This document shows, piece by piece, positions 51,520 to 59,955 of a stretch of DNA of 64,000 nt. Under the pieces are notes generated by a model. It was given only the letters and a program-made list of their open reading frames with translations, made no database searches and was not told the origin of the DNA. This stretch comes from Verrucomicrobiota bacterium (GTDB lineage Bacteria > Verrucomicrobiota > Verrucomicrobiia > Limisphaerales > UBA1319). A program made the position numbers and the translations under genes. The stretch spans positions 124,001-188,000 of the forward strand of contig JAKLFB010000003.1 of the NCBI GenBank assembly GCA_022711435.1. The letters are read 5' to 3'. The number at the start of each line of letters is the position of its first letter. Position 1 is the first letter of the stretch.

Positions 51520-52764
51520 TTACTGGGCATGGGTCGAGGGCGTCTGGGGGGAGAAGATCATGAGGAATCGGTCCGGAGCGGGGGCTGGGATTGTCCGGCG
51601 CAGGAGGAAGCCGGCCTCGCGCATCTCCTTCTCGACCAGTTGAGGAGAAATCCGGCGATGGTGGCCGGCCAGGCGTCTGGGTTCGGCATCCGGACCTTTC
51701 CGGTCGAGCACGACCAGGCGGCCTGACGGCGGGGTTTGCTGGTGAAGCCGGCGCAGGAGAGGGGCGGGATTCCAGAGCCGGTGGTAGGCGTCGGCAAAGA
51801 GGATCAAGCCGGGCCGAATGTCCGAAGGCAAGGCGAGGTCGCCTTTTTCGGTCCGGAGGACCTCGATGCCCGGCGTCCGAGCTGATGGGACGAGCTCCTC
51901 GCGCGAGAGGGCCCATTCTTCGAGGACGACGTCCAGGAGGCGGGCGTTGGCCGGCAATAGATTCTGGAGGGCGGGCAACACCGGCCGTGCGGCATCCAAT
52001 CCGAAGAACAGCACCGGGCTCTCCTGGAGTTCAGCGAGCGGCAGGGCGCGGACCAGCGCTGGGGCATCAAGGGGCTGGGGCAGATCGGGATCGCCAGGAT
52101 CGGCCGGCATGGGGAGGGGCTTTCGGAAGGCGAGGACGAACGGCGGCCGCTCGAACCACAGGTCATCCAGGAGGTCTTCGAACCGGAACCCGGCTTCGCG
52201 CGCCATGCGGACGACGGCCAGCTCGCTGGTCCAGTGGTGCTGGCCCTCGCGGCTTTCGGCCGGCGCCCAATCGGTCAGCGGGCCTTCCTGCTGATCGACG
52301 ATGACCAGCCAGCCGCCCGGCTTCAGGTCGGAGACAAAGTGCTCGAGCATGGCCCGGGGACGCGCGAAGTGATGAAACACGCGGTTCATGTAAATGAAGT
52401 CCAGGGAGCCGTTGGGCAAGTGCGGATCTTCGGTTCTTCCCAGGACGGGGACGATCTGATGGAAGCCGCGTTTGCCGGCGGCATCGACGACCCTCTTGAG
52501 CCGGGCGGCATCGATTTCCTGGGCGAAGACGGTCCCATCCTCGCCGACGATCGAGGCGAAGACCATCGTGTCGGGTCCGTCGCCGCAGCCGACATCGGCG
52601 ATGGTCGCGCATGGGCCGATGCCGAGCCGCTGGCACAGGGCGCGGATGGCATCGCTGCGGCTGGAGGGAGGCTGGCGCTGGCCGGCGCCGGAGAGGCAAG
52701 CGGTCGCCAGGACGATCGCCGCCAGGCAGCTCAAACGTGCGGTGTGCATCGGGAAATGGAGCAT
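51520..52764 (-). CDS. Exported SAM-dependent methyltransferase-like protein
   Basis: About 414 residues (409 if ATG 52749 is used). The N-terminus has a lipoprotein/secretory-type signal (LSCLAAIVLATACLSGAG). Next comes a class I methyltransferase domain: motif I IADVGCGDGPDTMVFA, then AQEIDAARLKRV and DFIYMNRVFHHFARPRAML (about residues 50-215). A second, degenerate Rossmann-like half follows (about 250-400: LLDVVLEEWALSREEL, GLILFADAYHRLWNP, RLVVLDRKGPDAEP). SAM enzymes normally work in the cytoplasm, so an exported one is odd; the signal may be a misread start. Divergent from the PEP-CTERM gene. Confidence 0.75.
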   Translation of the reverse strand: MLHFPMHTARLSCLAAIVLATACLSGAGQRQPPSSRSDAIRALCQRLGIGPCATIADVGCGDGPDTMVFASIVGEDGTVFAQEIDAARLKRVVDAAGKRGFHQIVPVLGRTEDPHLPNGSLDFIYMNRVFHHFARPRAMLEHFVSDLKPGGWLVIVDQQEGPLTDWAPAESREGQHHWTSELAVVRMAREAGFRFEDLLDDLWFERPPFVLAFRKPLPMPADPGDPDLPQPLDAPALVRALPLAELQESPVLFFGLDAARPVLPALQNLLPANARLLDVVLEEWALSREELVPSARTPGIEVLRTEKGDLALPSDIRPGLILFADAYHRLWNPAPLLRRLHQQTPPSGRLVVLDRKGPDAEPRRLAGHHRRISPQLVEKEMREAGFLLRRTIPAPAPDRFLMIFSPQTPSTHAQ

Positions 52765-52920
52765 GATCGATCGGGTTCATTCTGCCCCAGCCGCCGCATC
52801 GGTGGCAATCCCAATCGGGCCTTCGGACGCGCCCTGGGTGTAGGATCTATTTGCTTGCCATCGGTTTTGGATTGGTGTTCGATGCCGCCATTGCTCAACA
52901 CAACCAAGACCATAGGACCT

Positions 52921-53715
52921 ATGGAAACCAGGCACTTCAATCTCTCTCTGAACCGATGGATGGCCCTTGCAGCGGCGGCGTCGTTTGTTGTTGGCGGGGC
53001 GCCCGGTCTGCGGGCTCAGACGGACGACTTCTCGGATGGCAACGACACCGAGAACCCCGCATGGGCGCGCAACAGCGCGTATGTGGGATCGAGCGGCCAG
53101 ACGTGGGCGGTTGAGAATGGCGCTTACCGGCTGCAGGCGCCGAACAACAGCCCGTTCTATGCCGGTTTCGGCTACGTGGGGAGCCTGGTGGGATCGCCTT
53201 ACACCGATGTATCCGTCAGCGCGGATTTCGTGAATTTTCTTGCTCCCATGGGAGGTGCGTTTGGCGTTGGCGCCCGGCTGACCAGCAACAACACGCTGGG
53301 CAGCCTGAGCGGATACGGATACGCCTATGAACCGTTTGCCGACTCGCTCAAGGGGGAGATGGTTCTGTACCGGATCGACGGCCTTGGAGGCCTTCATGAC
53401 ATTGGCTCGTACAAGATCACGCTCGATCCGGCCAAGGACTACCGGTTCGTCCTGGAGATCGCCGGCAGCAACCTGCATGGCCAGGTTTTCGAGGTGGGCG
53501 GAGGGATGGTCGCGGAGCAGTTCGGGGTCGACGCCACTTACGCCAGCGGCGTGTCCGGCGTGTTTGGATACAGCCAAAGCCCGGTGCCGCCCACGGACTT
53601 CAGCGTCGACAACTTTGCGGCGATGGTGGTTCCGGAGCCCGCGCTGAGCGTGCTGCTGGGATTGGGCGGCGCGGCTCTGTGGGTGGCGCGCCGGTTCCGA
53701 TCCAATCGCGGGTAG
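52921..53715 (+). CDS. PEP-CTERM sorting-domain protein
   Basis: The 264-residue protein has a signal peptide (RWMALAAAASFVVGGAPGLRA), a beta-sandwich (DDFSDGNDTENPAWARNS, then YRFVLEIAGSNLHGQVFEVGG) and the C-terminal tripartite sorting signal VPEPALSVLLGLGGAALWVARRF. The tail is recognised by exosortase, which anchors or processes such proteins in exopolysaccharide-producing bacteria. No exosortase is in the window. The beta domain resembles concanavalin-like carbohydrate-binding folds. ATG 52921 follows a 156-base divergent spacer. Confidence 0.85.
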   Translation: METRHFNLSLNRWMALAAAASFVVGGAPGLRAQTDDFSDGNDTENPAWARNSAYVGSSGQTWAVENGAYRLQAPNNSPFYAGFGYVGSLVGSPYTDVSVSADFVNFLAPMGGAFGVGARLTSNNTLGSLSGYGYAYEPFADSLKGEMVLYRIDGLGGLHDIGSYKITLDPAKDYRFVLEIAGSNLHGQVFEVGGGMVAEQFGVDATYASGVSGVFGYSQSPVPPTDFSVDNFAAMVVPEPALSVLLGLGGAALWVARRFRSNRG

Positions 53716-53868
53716 GGCTTTTTCGCTCCTGCATCGCGAAGAAGGCGGCTCCCCTACGCGGGGCTCATAGGGAACGAACGTGCGGTGGGGCGGGTGCGAT
53801 CGGAACATCGGTCGGCAGATGAGCCGGCATGCAGCTCGGCATCAGACCATTCAATACCAGGAGGAAAT

Positions 53869-55893
53869 ATGGAACATCATGGTTTTGCGGGGAGCCGTTG
53901 GAGTCTTTCTGCCGGGCGGCGGCGTGGAGGGATGGCGGTCTGGGTGTTGGCAGCCGGGCTTGTGCTGGCCGCGATCGGCGGTTCCATGCGGGTGGCCGCC
54001 CAAACCGATAATTTTGACGACGGGAACGACGACGGATGGACCCGCTATGATCGCGAGGGGACGGCGGCCTTCAGCCTGACCGGCGGGGTTTATCGGATTC
54101 AGGCGAGCTCGTCGGCGCCCACCGGCGAGCAGGACAAGGCCCAGGTCGTCACGTATCGCAGCCAGGAATACACGGATTTCTACGCGGCGGTCGATCTCAC
54201 GGCTTGGGACAACCAGGCCAATTCGGCGATCGGGATTGCGTTTCGGATGCAGGACGTCGGGCCGGGCACAACGGTGGGGTACGTGCTGTACTGGACGCCG
54301 GCGATCAGCGGGGGCGGCAATCGGGTGTTTTCGATCTACTTCATGTACCAGGATCAGCCCATGGCAGCCGTGGCGGCGACCTATCTGACCCTGGATCCGG
54401 CCCGCCAGTATCGGATGGTGGTCACCGGCGTGGGCAACCAGCTGGTGGCACAGATGTATGATCTGACGGATCTGACGCGGCCGGTGGCCTATATTGCTGG
54501 GGAGGACAACTACTTGGCGATCGTCGGCAAGCCCATGCGGGGCAAATGCGGCCTCTTCGCCTACTCGCGAAACAACATGACGGTCGATGTGACCTTTGAC
54601 AATTACGTGGCCGCCGCGTCGGGGCCCGTCTCGGTGCCGGCGCCAGCCACGCCGCATCCCGTGGCCGGCACGCCGCAGGTCGTCAACCGCGTACCGGTGT
54701 CGAATCAGAACTTCCACCCGGCCGGCAGCGGGATCACATTCACCGCCACGACATTCGGCGGGGGCGCGATCGATCCGGCGGAGATCCAGCTGTTCCTGAA
54801 TGGGGCGGACGTCTCGGGCGGGCTCGACATCTCGGGGAACGCGAGCAGCCGCAGCGTGGCGTATCGCCTTCTGAGCGCCAACGAGGTGTACGATGCTCGA
54901 ATCGTCCTGAAGGAGCAGGGTGGGAAGGCGTCGACGAACGACTTCTGCTTCGACACGTTCAGCGAGGACTACATCACTTCCACGAATGTGATGCTGGTCG
55001 AGTGCGAGGATTACAATTACGGCAAAGGCCAGTATCAGAACCGCCCGGTTCCGTCCGGATTCGATCTGTATGGCACGCAGGTCAACGGCGGCGGGGTGGG
55101 GTATTTGGACCAGGTGGGAGAGCCGGGTGTGGATTGCTTCGACCGCCGCACCGGCGGCGAGTCCGGCTACATGATGTATCGCAAGGACGACGCGGTGGGA
55201 ACCTTTGCCGGCTCGCTCTATTATCAGTGGGTGAACGCGGGCGGCTTCATGGCGACGGAGGCAACCAACGACACGCCGCTGCTCAAGTTCACGTCGCTGG
55301 GGTTGCCGGACTATCAGGTGCACCATACCGAGGGAGGGGAATGGCTCAACTACACTCGGGAGTTCGTGCCGGGCAGGTATCGGGTTTACCTGCGTCTTTC
55401 GAGCTGGGCGCCCCAGGACGTCTGGCTGGATGAAGTGACCAGCGACCGCACCCAGACGAACCAAACCACCGCTCCGCTCGGCAGGTTCGCGGTGGCTAAC
55501 ACGGGGCATCTGATTCTCTATCGGTACTTCGCGCTGGCCGACGAGTCGGGGAATCCAAAGTCGATTCCGCTGTCGGGCGAGAAGACCCTTCGCCTGACCA
55601 TGGGGGGCCCGCAGATGGATTTCACGAGGAATGCTCTGCAGATGAACTATCTGCTGTTCGTTCCCGCGCCCTTGTCGCCGGTGAAGCTGCTCGACCCGGC
55701 CTGGAGCGACGGCGTGTTCACAGTGTCGTTTGCCAGCGAGGCGGGAGCGATCTACCGGCTGAGCTACAAAGACTCGCTCTCGCAAACAAACTGGGCCGTG
55801 GGCGGGTCGAGCGTGGTGGGGGACGGCTCCATTCAATCGCTGTCGGATGCCTCGGCCGCGCAGACCCGCTTTTATCGGGTGTCGGCCGAATAG
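53869..55893 (+). CDS. Large secreted beta-sandwich protein of unknown function
   Basis: The 674-residue protein starts at ATG 53869 behind a perfect AGGAGG. A signal segment (AVWVLAAGLVLAAIGGSMRVA) leads into a concanavalin-like domain (DNFDDGNDDGWTRYDREG to about residue 250), partly similar in wording to the preceding PEP-CTERM protein. An Ig-like region follows, then a carbohydrate-binding-like domain (VECEDYNYGKGQYQNRP, then HHTEGGEWLNYTREFVPGRYRVYLRLS, in parts) that resembles CBM6/35 modules. The C-terminus is a beta-rich module common in verrucomicrobial exported proteins (YRLSYKDSLSQTNWAV). No catalytic domain is seen. Confidence 0.78.
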   Translation: MEHHGFAGSRWSLSAGRRRGGMAVWVLAAGLVLAAIGGSMRVAAQTDNFDDGNDDGWTRYDREGTAAFSLTGGVYRIQASSSAPTGEQDKAQVVTYRSQEYTDFYAAVDLTAWDNQANSAIGIAFRMQDVGPGTTVGYVLYWTPAISGGGNRVFSIYFMYQDQPMAAVAATYLTLDPARQYRMVVTGVGNQLVAQMYDLTDLTRPVAYIAGEDNYLAIVGKPMRGKCGLFAYSRNNMTVDVTFDNYVAAASGPVSVPAPATPHPVAGTPQVVNRVPVSNQNFHPAGSGITFTATTFGGGAIDPAEIQLFLNGADVSGGLDISGNASSRSVAYRLLSANEVYDARIVLKEQGGKASTNDFCFDTFSEDYITSTNVMLVECEDYNYGKGQYQNRPVPSGFDLYGTQVNGGGVGYLDQVGEPGVDCFDRRTGGESGYMMYRKDDAVGTFAGSLYYQWVNAGGFMATEATNDTPLLKFTSLGLPDYQVHHTEGGEWLNYTREFVPGRYRVYLRLSSWAPQDVWLDEVTSDRTQTNQTTAPLGRFAVANTGHLILYRYFALADESGNPKSIPLSGEKTLRLTMGGPQMDFTRNALQMNYLLFVPAPLSPVKLLDPAWSDGVFTVSFASEAGAIYRLSYKDSLSQTNWAVGGSSVVGDGSIQSLSDASAAQTRFYRVSAE

Positions 55894-55899
55894 GACCTC

Positions 55900-56691
55900 G
55901 TGCACCCGGTGGGACAGGGAAGGAGTGGTGGAGGGGCGGACGGCGGGCTGCGGCCGCGGTCTCGAGGCGCATTCACGCTGATCGAGCTGCTGGTCGTCAT
56001 TGCGATCATCGCGATTCTGGCGGGGATGCTGCTGCCGGCCTTGAGCAAGGCTAAACAGCGCGCCCAAGTCACCCAATGCGTGGGCAATCTGCGGCAGCTG
56101 CAGCTCTGCTGGCAGATGTATGCCGACGACAACAACGATGTGCTGCCTCCGAACGAGGTGGCATCGGCGACCAGCCTGGCGGGCTCGTGGATCCTCGGCA
56201 ACGTGCAGTATGACCTCACCCCGTCCAACATCATGAATGGGGTGCTGTTCCGGTACAACACCTCAGTCAAGATCTACAAGTGCCCGGCCGACAAGGCCAT
56301 CGTGACCGACTCGCGCACCAAGAAGAGCGAGCTGCGCACGCGGAGCTATTCGATGGCCAGCAGCATCGGCAAGAGCGGCCAGAAGTTCTCGTCGATCTTC
56401 AATCCGAAGCCGGTTCTGGCCCTGGTGTTCATGGACGAGGATGAGGAGTCGATCAACGATGGCAACATCGGTCTGCGGGAGTATCCGAGCAACGAGTGGG
56501 GCGACAGCCCGGCCTACCGGCACAGCCGGGGCTGCGCGCTTTCGTTCGCCGACGGGCACGTCGAGTCCTGGAAGTGGAGAGCGACAACGGCGAAGCCATT
56601 CCGCCGCGGTCCCGCCTGGCCGGATGAGATCCGCGACTTGCGGCGCATCCAGCAGCGTCTGCCGCATGAAGGGATCGTGCCGGATCATTAA
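55900..56691 (+). CDS. Type II secretion/type IV pseudopilin-like protein
   Basis: The 263-residue protein has the prepilin cleavage/methylation motif: G followed by [16 protein letters not shown] and then [16 protein letters not shown]. Prepilin peptidase would cut before the Phe. The C-terminal half has the [24 protein letters not shown] motif (H-x9-DG type) typical of the abundant verrucomicrobial pseudopilins. They are thought to serve secretion or surface fibres. The start is GTG 55900, 6 bases after the previous stop, with a rather long 23-residue leader before the motif. Confidence 0.87.
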   Translation: MHPVGQGRSGGGADGGLRPRSRGAFTLIELLVVIAIIAILAGMLLPALSKAKQRAQVTQCVGNLRQLQLCWQMYADDNNDVLPPNEVASATSLAGSWILGNVQYDLTPSNIMNGVLFRYNTSVKIYKCPADKAIVTDSRTKKSELRTRSYSMASSIGKSGQKFSSIFNPKPVLALVFMDEDEESINDGNIGLREYPSNEWGDSPAYRHSRGCALSFADGHVESWKWRATTAKPFRRGPAWPDEIRDLRRIQQRLPHEGIVPDH

Positions 56692-56796
56692 CCAGCCCCT
56701 TGATTTCAAACGGCGTGAAAAGCGCCAGAGGGTTGCGCGCGCCACGAGGTTGACGCCGGTTCGGACGCGCTCGGGATGCGCGAAGCGTCATGGAGT

Positions 56797-56985
56797 GCGG
56801 CAGTCCTCTGCCGCCATGGATGCGCCGGAAAGTCGGCTCTCAAGCGCCGTGCCGGAAGCCGGCGCTTGCAGCCAACAGTTGGCCTCCGCGGAGCACCTGC
56901 CAGGTGCGATTCCGATGGTCGCCAGTCGCCAGCCTGCGCAGCGCAGGCGTCCACGCCTGGGAGGGCGGCCGGCGTCCCGCCGCCC
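56797..56985. repeat. Array of five consecutive perfect hairpins
   Basis: Within 189 bases lie five perfect inverted repeats: GCGGCAG/CTGCCGC (56797-56814), CAAGCGCCG/CGGCGCTTG (56841-56868), GCACCTG/CAGGTGC (56893-56907), GCCTGCGC/GCGCAGGC (56932-56948) and GGGCGGC/GCCGCCC (56963-56985), with loops of 1-14 bases. They fill the 347-base gap 56692-57038 between the pseudopilin and protease genes. A spurious frame across it begins MECGSPLP, which I recall from many short predicted proteins of this phylum; this suggests a dispersed repeat family. It is too regular to be chance. Confidence 0.7.
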
Positions 56986-57038
56986 ATGCGCTGCATTTGC
57001 CTTGTGCCGAGTCGGGCCGCGGGGAAGAATGCGGGCGG

Positions 57039-57929
57039 ATGAAAGTCATTTTCATGGAAGCTTTGCCTGGCCGCTCATTGACTGTCGTGTTCTGGAGTCT
57101 GCTGCAGCGTCGGGTCAGTTGGGCACAAGGAGTTCGAGCCGTCCTATTGGGCAAATGCCTCGCAGCCGGGTGCGGCCTTGCGGTGGTGAGCGCGGCAGCA
57201 TTCGCGGGTGGGGAATCGAAGCCGTCCACGGCGGCGCAGCCGCTTCCTGCTTCGGTCGATTTGCGGTCTGAGTTCGATCGCTGGGGTCTGCCCCGCTGGC
57301 AGCAAGGAGCGCGGAGCACGTGCTCGGCTTTCACGATCGCGGGCGCGCTCGAGTTCGCCGTCGCGAAGCGCGAGGGCCGGGGCACCCGGCTCAGCGTCGA
57401 GTTTCTGAACTGGGCGGCCAACCGCCAATGCGGCGACGCGCAGGACGGAGGGTTTTTCTCCGATCTCTGGAAGGGATTCACGGCGCACGGGATCTGCGCG
57501 GCGGAGGTTTGTCCCTATGCGGCCGCATTCGACGCATCCGCATCGCCGAGCCCGGAAGCGATCGCGGGGGCGAAGAAGCAGCGGGGGCTCGGCCTTCGGC
57601 TGGCCTGGATCAAGGAGTGGGATGTCACGACGGGCCTGATGGATCAACATCTGATCCGGATCAAGGGGACTCTGGCGCGCGGATGGCCGGTTTGCGCCGG
57701 GTTGCGCTGGCCCAAGCGGGAGCAGTGGAAGGACGGCGTTCTCCAGCTCTGTCCTGCGGACGCCGTGCGCGACGGGCACAGCGTGCTGGTGGTGGGGTAC
57801 CGGGATGATCCCGGCCAGCCCGGGGGAGGGGTGCTGATCTTCCGGAACACGGCCAAGGCGGGGGCGGACGGCATGATGCCTTATGCGTATGCGCAAGCGT
57901 ACATGAACGACGCGGCATGGATCGAGTGA
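57039..57929 (+). CDS. Papain-like (C1) cysteine protease
   Basis: About 296 residues from ATG 57039; the start is uncertain because the hydrophobic signal-like segment (LGKCLAAGCGLAVVSAAAFAGG) begins about 35 residues later and the 5' part may belong to the repeat array. The catalytic set is visible: oxyanion Gln and Cys95 in WQQGARSTCSAF, His247 in DGHSVLVVGY and Asn270 in IFRNTAK. The usual CWAF is CSAF here. It probably acts outside the cytoplasm on proteins or peptides. It lies 2 bases before a GH172 gene. Confidence 0.78.
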   Translation: MKVIFMEALPGRSLTVVFWSLLQRRVSWAQGVRAVLLGKCLAAGCGLAVVSAAAFAGGESKPSTAAQPLPASVDLRSEFDRWGLPRWQQGARSTCSAFTIAGALEFAVAKREGRGTRLSVEFLNWAANRQCGDAQDGGFFSDLWKGFTAHGICAAEVCPYAAAFDASASPSPEAIAGAKKQRGLGLRLAWIKEWDVTTGLMDQHLIRIKGTLARGWPVCAGLRWPKREQWKDGVLQLCPADAVRDGHSVLVVGYRDDPGQPGGGVLIFRNTAKAGADGMMPYAYAQAYMNDAAWIE

Positions 57930-57931
57930 CT

Positions 57932-59935
57932 ATGAACAAGCGAGCTCTTTGGGTCTTGGCTGCCGCGGGGTTTGGGCTGGCAGCCGGCTTGGCACATCCG
58001 GCATCAGGCGCCGCGTGGCTGGCGGAGGATCCGTACCATCTGGCAGAGCCGAAGGAATATGTGGCGCGCCGGGCCTCGTCGAACCATCCCGACTGGGGAT
58101 CGAACGACGACAGCAAGCGGCCGATACCCGGGGAGACGACCGTCCTGGCGGATCTGCGCGGCCCGGGCGTCGTCCATCACCTATGGATGACGATTGCCGA
58201 CAACGAATACGGCTGGCCCCGGCTGCTGCGGCTCCGGGTGTATTACGACGGCAGCGACATCCCGAGCGTGGATGCGCCGGTCGGCGACTTCTTCGCCGTG
58301 GGAAACGGGATGGAAGGCGAGGTGGAATCCCTCATGGTCCGGAACAGCTCGGACGGCCGCGCCCGGAACTGCTATTGGCCGATGCCTTTCCGCAAAGGCT
58401 GCAAGATCACCGTGACGAACGAAGGCCGCCGCCGGGTGAGCATGCTCTACTATCACGTCGATTGGAGGCAGGTTCCATCGCTGCCGGCGGATGCGCTCTA
58501 TTTCCATGCCCGGTATCGCCAGGCCCTGCCGGCGCCGGCGGATGGCAGCCATTACGAGATCCTGAACGTCCGCGGCCGAGGGCACTATGTGGGGACGGTG
58601 CTGTCCGTGGTCCAGGCCGAGGCCGGGTGGTTCGGCGAGGGCGACGACCTGTTCTGGGTGGATGGGCAGCGGCCGCTGATCGAAGGGACGGGGACCGAGG
58701 ATTATTTCAACGACGCATGGGGATTGCATGTGAACGACGGCCCGCATTACGGCGTGACCGTCGCGGAGGGGACGGGGGTCGGGGCGCGGATGACGGCGTA
58801 TCGCTGGCACCTGGCCGATCCGATCCCGTTCCGCCAATCGCTGAAAGCCGAGGTCGAGCATCGCGGCTGGACCTACAACGCGGATGGATCGGTGAAGTCG
58901 GCCTTTGGGGAGCGAACCGATCTGATATCGAGCGTGGCGTTCTGGTATCAGGAGGGGATTGCGAAGGATCAGCCGCCGGCGCCGTATGGCTCGGCTCGGC
59001 TGCCGCAGGGCAACGCGCTGCAGATCGAGGTCGAGAAAGCCTTGTCCCTTTGCAGGGCCGAAGGCGGCGAGGCATCCCTGATCCCCGAGCTTTTCTGGTC
59101 GAAGGATGTCTTGCTCTTCGAGGCTCGAGGCAAGGGATCCAGAATCGAGGTCCCGTTCGATGTGGCCGAGGAGGGCGATTACGAGCTCTACACCGAAGTG
59201 GCTCAGGGATCCGGCTTCGGGATTTACACGGTTCTGCTCGATGGCAAGCCGCCCGAGGCGGCACAGCTCGAGCACGAGCCGGGCGCGGACGTTTTCCCGC
59301 AGACCCAATTCGACGGTTATGCGCCCGAGACATACGTCGGGCTTGCGCATCCGGTGGGGTGGGTGCATCTGGCTCGAGGGGCGCACGCGCTGACCTACGT
59401 CTGCCTGGGCAAGCGGGAGGCGTCCTCGGGGTTTGATCTGGGCGTGGACAACGTGGTTCTGGCCCGGGTGGGCGCGGAGGCGTGGGCGGCTGCCTCGAAG
59501 GCCGAAGAGCCGCGCGCCCCCCGCGGAAGCGCCGTCGATCTGGGCAGCATTTTGACATCCGATCCCGATCCGGTGGTTCGGGGTTTGGCTGCCCTGGCAT
59601 TGCGGGAGCTGGGGAAAGGGGCGCTGCCTGCGCTTGCGGCGATCCAGCGCGGGCTCGAGGATGGCGACGTGAGCGTCCGGATGATGAGCGCCAATGTGAT
59701 CGCGGCCATCGGGAAGGAGGCGGCGCCTGCCGTCGATGCCCTGGTCGCCGCCGGCCGGGCGCCGAAGGAGCAGGTGCATGTTCTGCGATCGGTGGCGGAT
59801 GCGCTGGGGAGCATCGGCGAGCCCGCCGCACGACGGGCGCTGCCGCTGTTAAGGGAGCTCTCGCGGATCCCGCGGGTCCGGTGGGCGGCCGAGGCTGCGA
59901 TTCGCCGGATCGAGCGGGTGCCAGGCGGCGATTGA
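57932..59935 (+). CDS. DUF2961/GH172 family protein with C-terminal HEAT repeats
   Basis: The 667-residue exported protein starts at ATG 57932 with signal ALWVLAAAGFGLAAGLAHPA. The N-terminal two-thirds match DUF2961, now glycoside hydrolase family 172 (furanosidases/fructosidases): GPGVVHHLWMTIADNEYGWP, LRVYYDGSDIPSVDAPVGDFF and EGTGTEDYFNDAWG, where the conserved acidic residues lie. A jelly-roll segment follows (EEGDYELYTEVAQGSGFGIY). Residues about 535-660 are HEAT-type repeats (DPDPVVRGLAALALRELGKG and later units), an unusual attachment for this family. It would cut furanosidic glycans outside the cell. Confidence 0.85.
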   Translation: MNKRALWVLAAAGFGLAAGLAHPASGAAWLAEDPYHLAEPKEYVARRASSNHPDWGSNDDSKRPIPGETTVLADLRGPGVVHHLWMTIADNEYGWPRLLRLRVYYDGSDIPSVDAPVGDFFAVGNGMEGEVESLMVRNSSDGRARNCYWPMPFRKGCKITVTNEGRRRVSMLYYHVDWRQVPSLPADALYFHARYRQALPAPADGSHYEILNVRGRGHYVGTVLSVVQAEAGWFGEGDDLFWVDGQRPLIEGTGTEDYFNDAWGLHVNDGPHYGVTVAEGTGVGARMTAYRWHLADPIPFRQSLKAEVEHRGWTYNADGSVKSAFGERTDLISSVAFWYQEGIAKDQPPAPYGSARLPQGNALQIEVEKALSLCRAEGGEASLIPELFWSKDVLLFEARGKGSRIEVPFDVAEEGDYELYTEVAQGSGFGIYTVLLDGKPPEAAQLEHEPGADVFPQTQFDGYAPETYVGLAHPVGWVHLARGAHALTYVCLGKREASSGFDLGVDNVVLARVGAEAWAAASKAEEPRAPRGSAVDLGSILTSDPDPVVRGLAALALRELGKGALPALAAIQRGLEDGDVSVRMMSANVIAAIGKEAAPAVDALVAAGRAPKEQVHVLRSVADALGSIGEPAARRALPLLRELSRIPRVRWAAEAAIRRIERVPGGD

Positions 59936-59955
59936 CTCGGCCTGGAGATTGGCGG

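Noticed and set aside
56797..56985. Five-hairpin array as a CRISPR array or integron attC cluster
   Set aside because: Stems differ from each other, there are no equal repeats with spacers, no RYYYAAC/GTTRRRY core sites, and no cas or integrase gene nearby.
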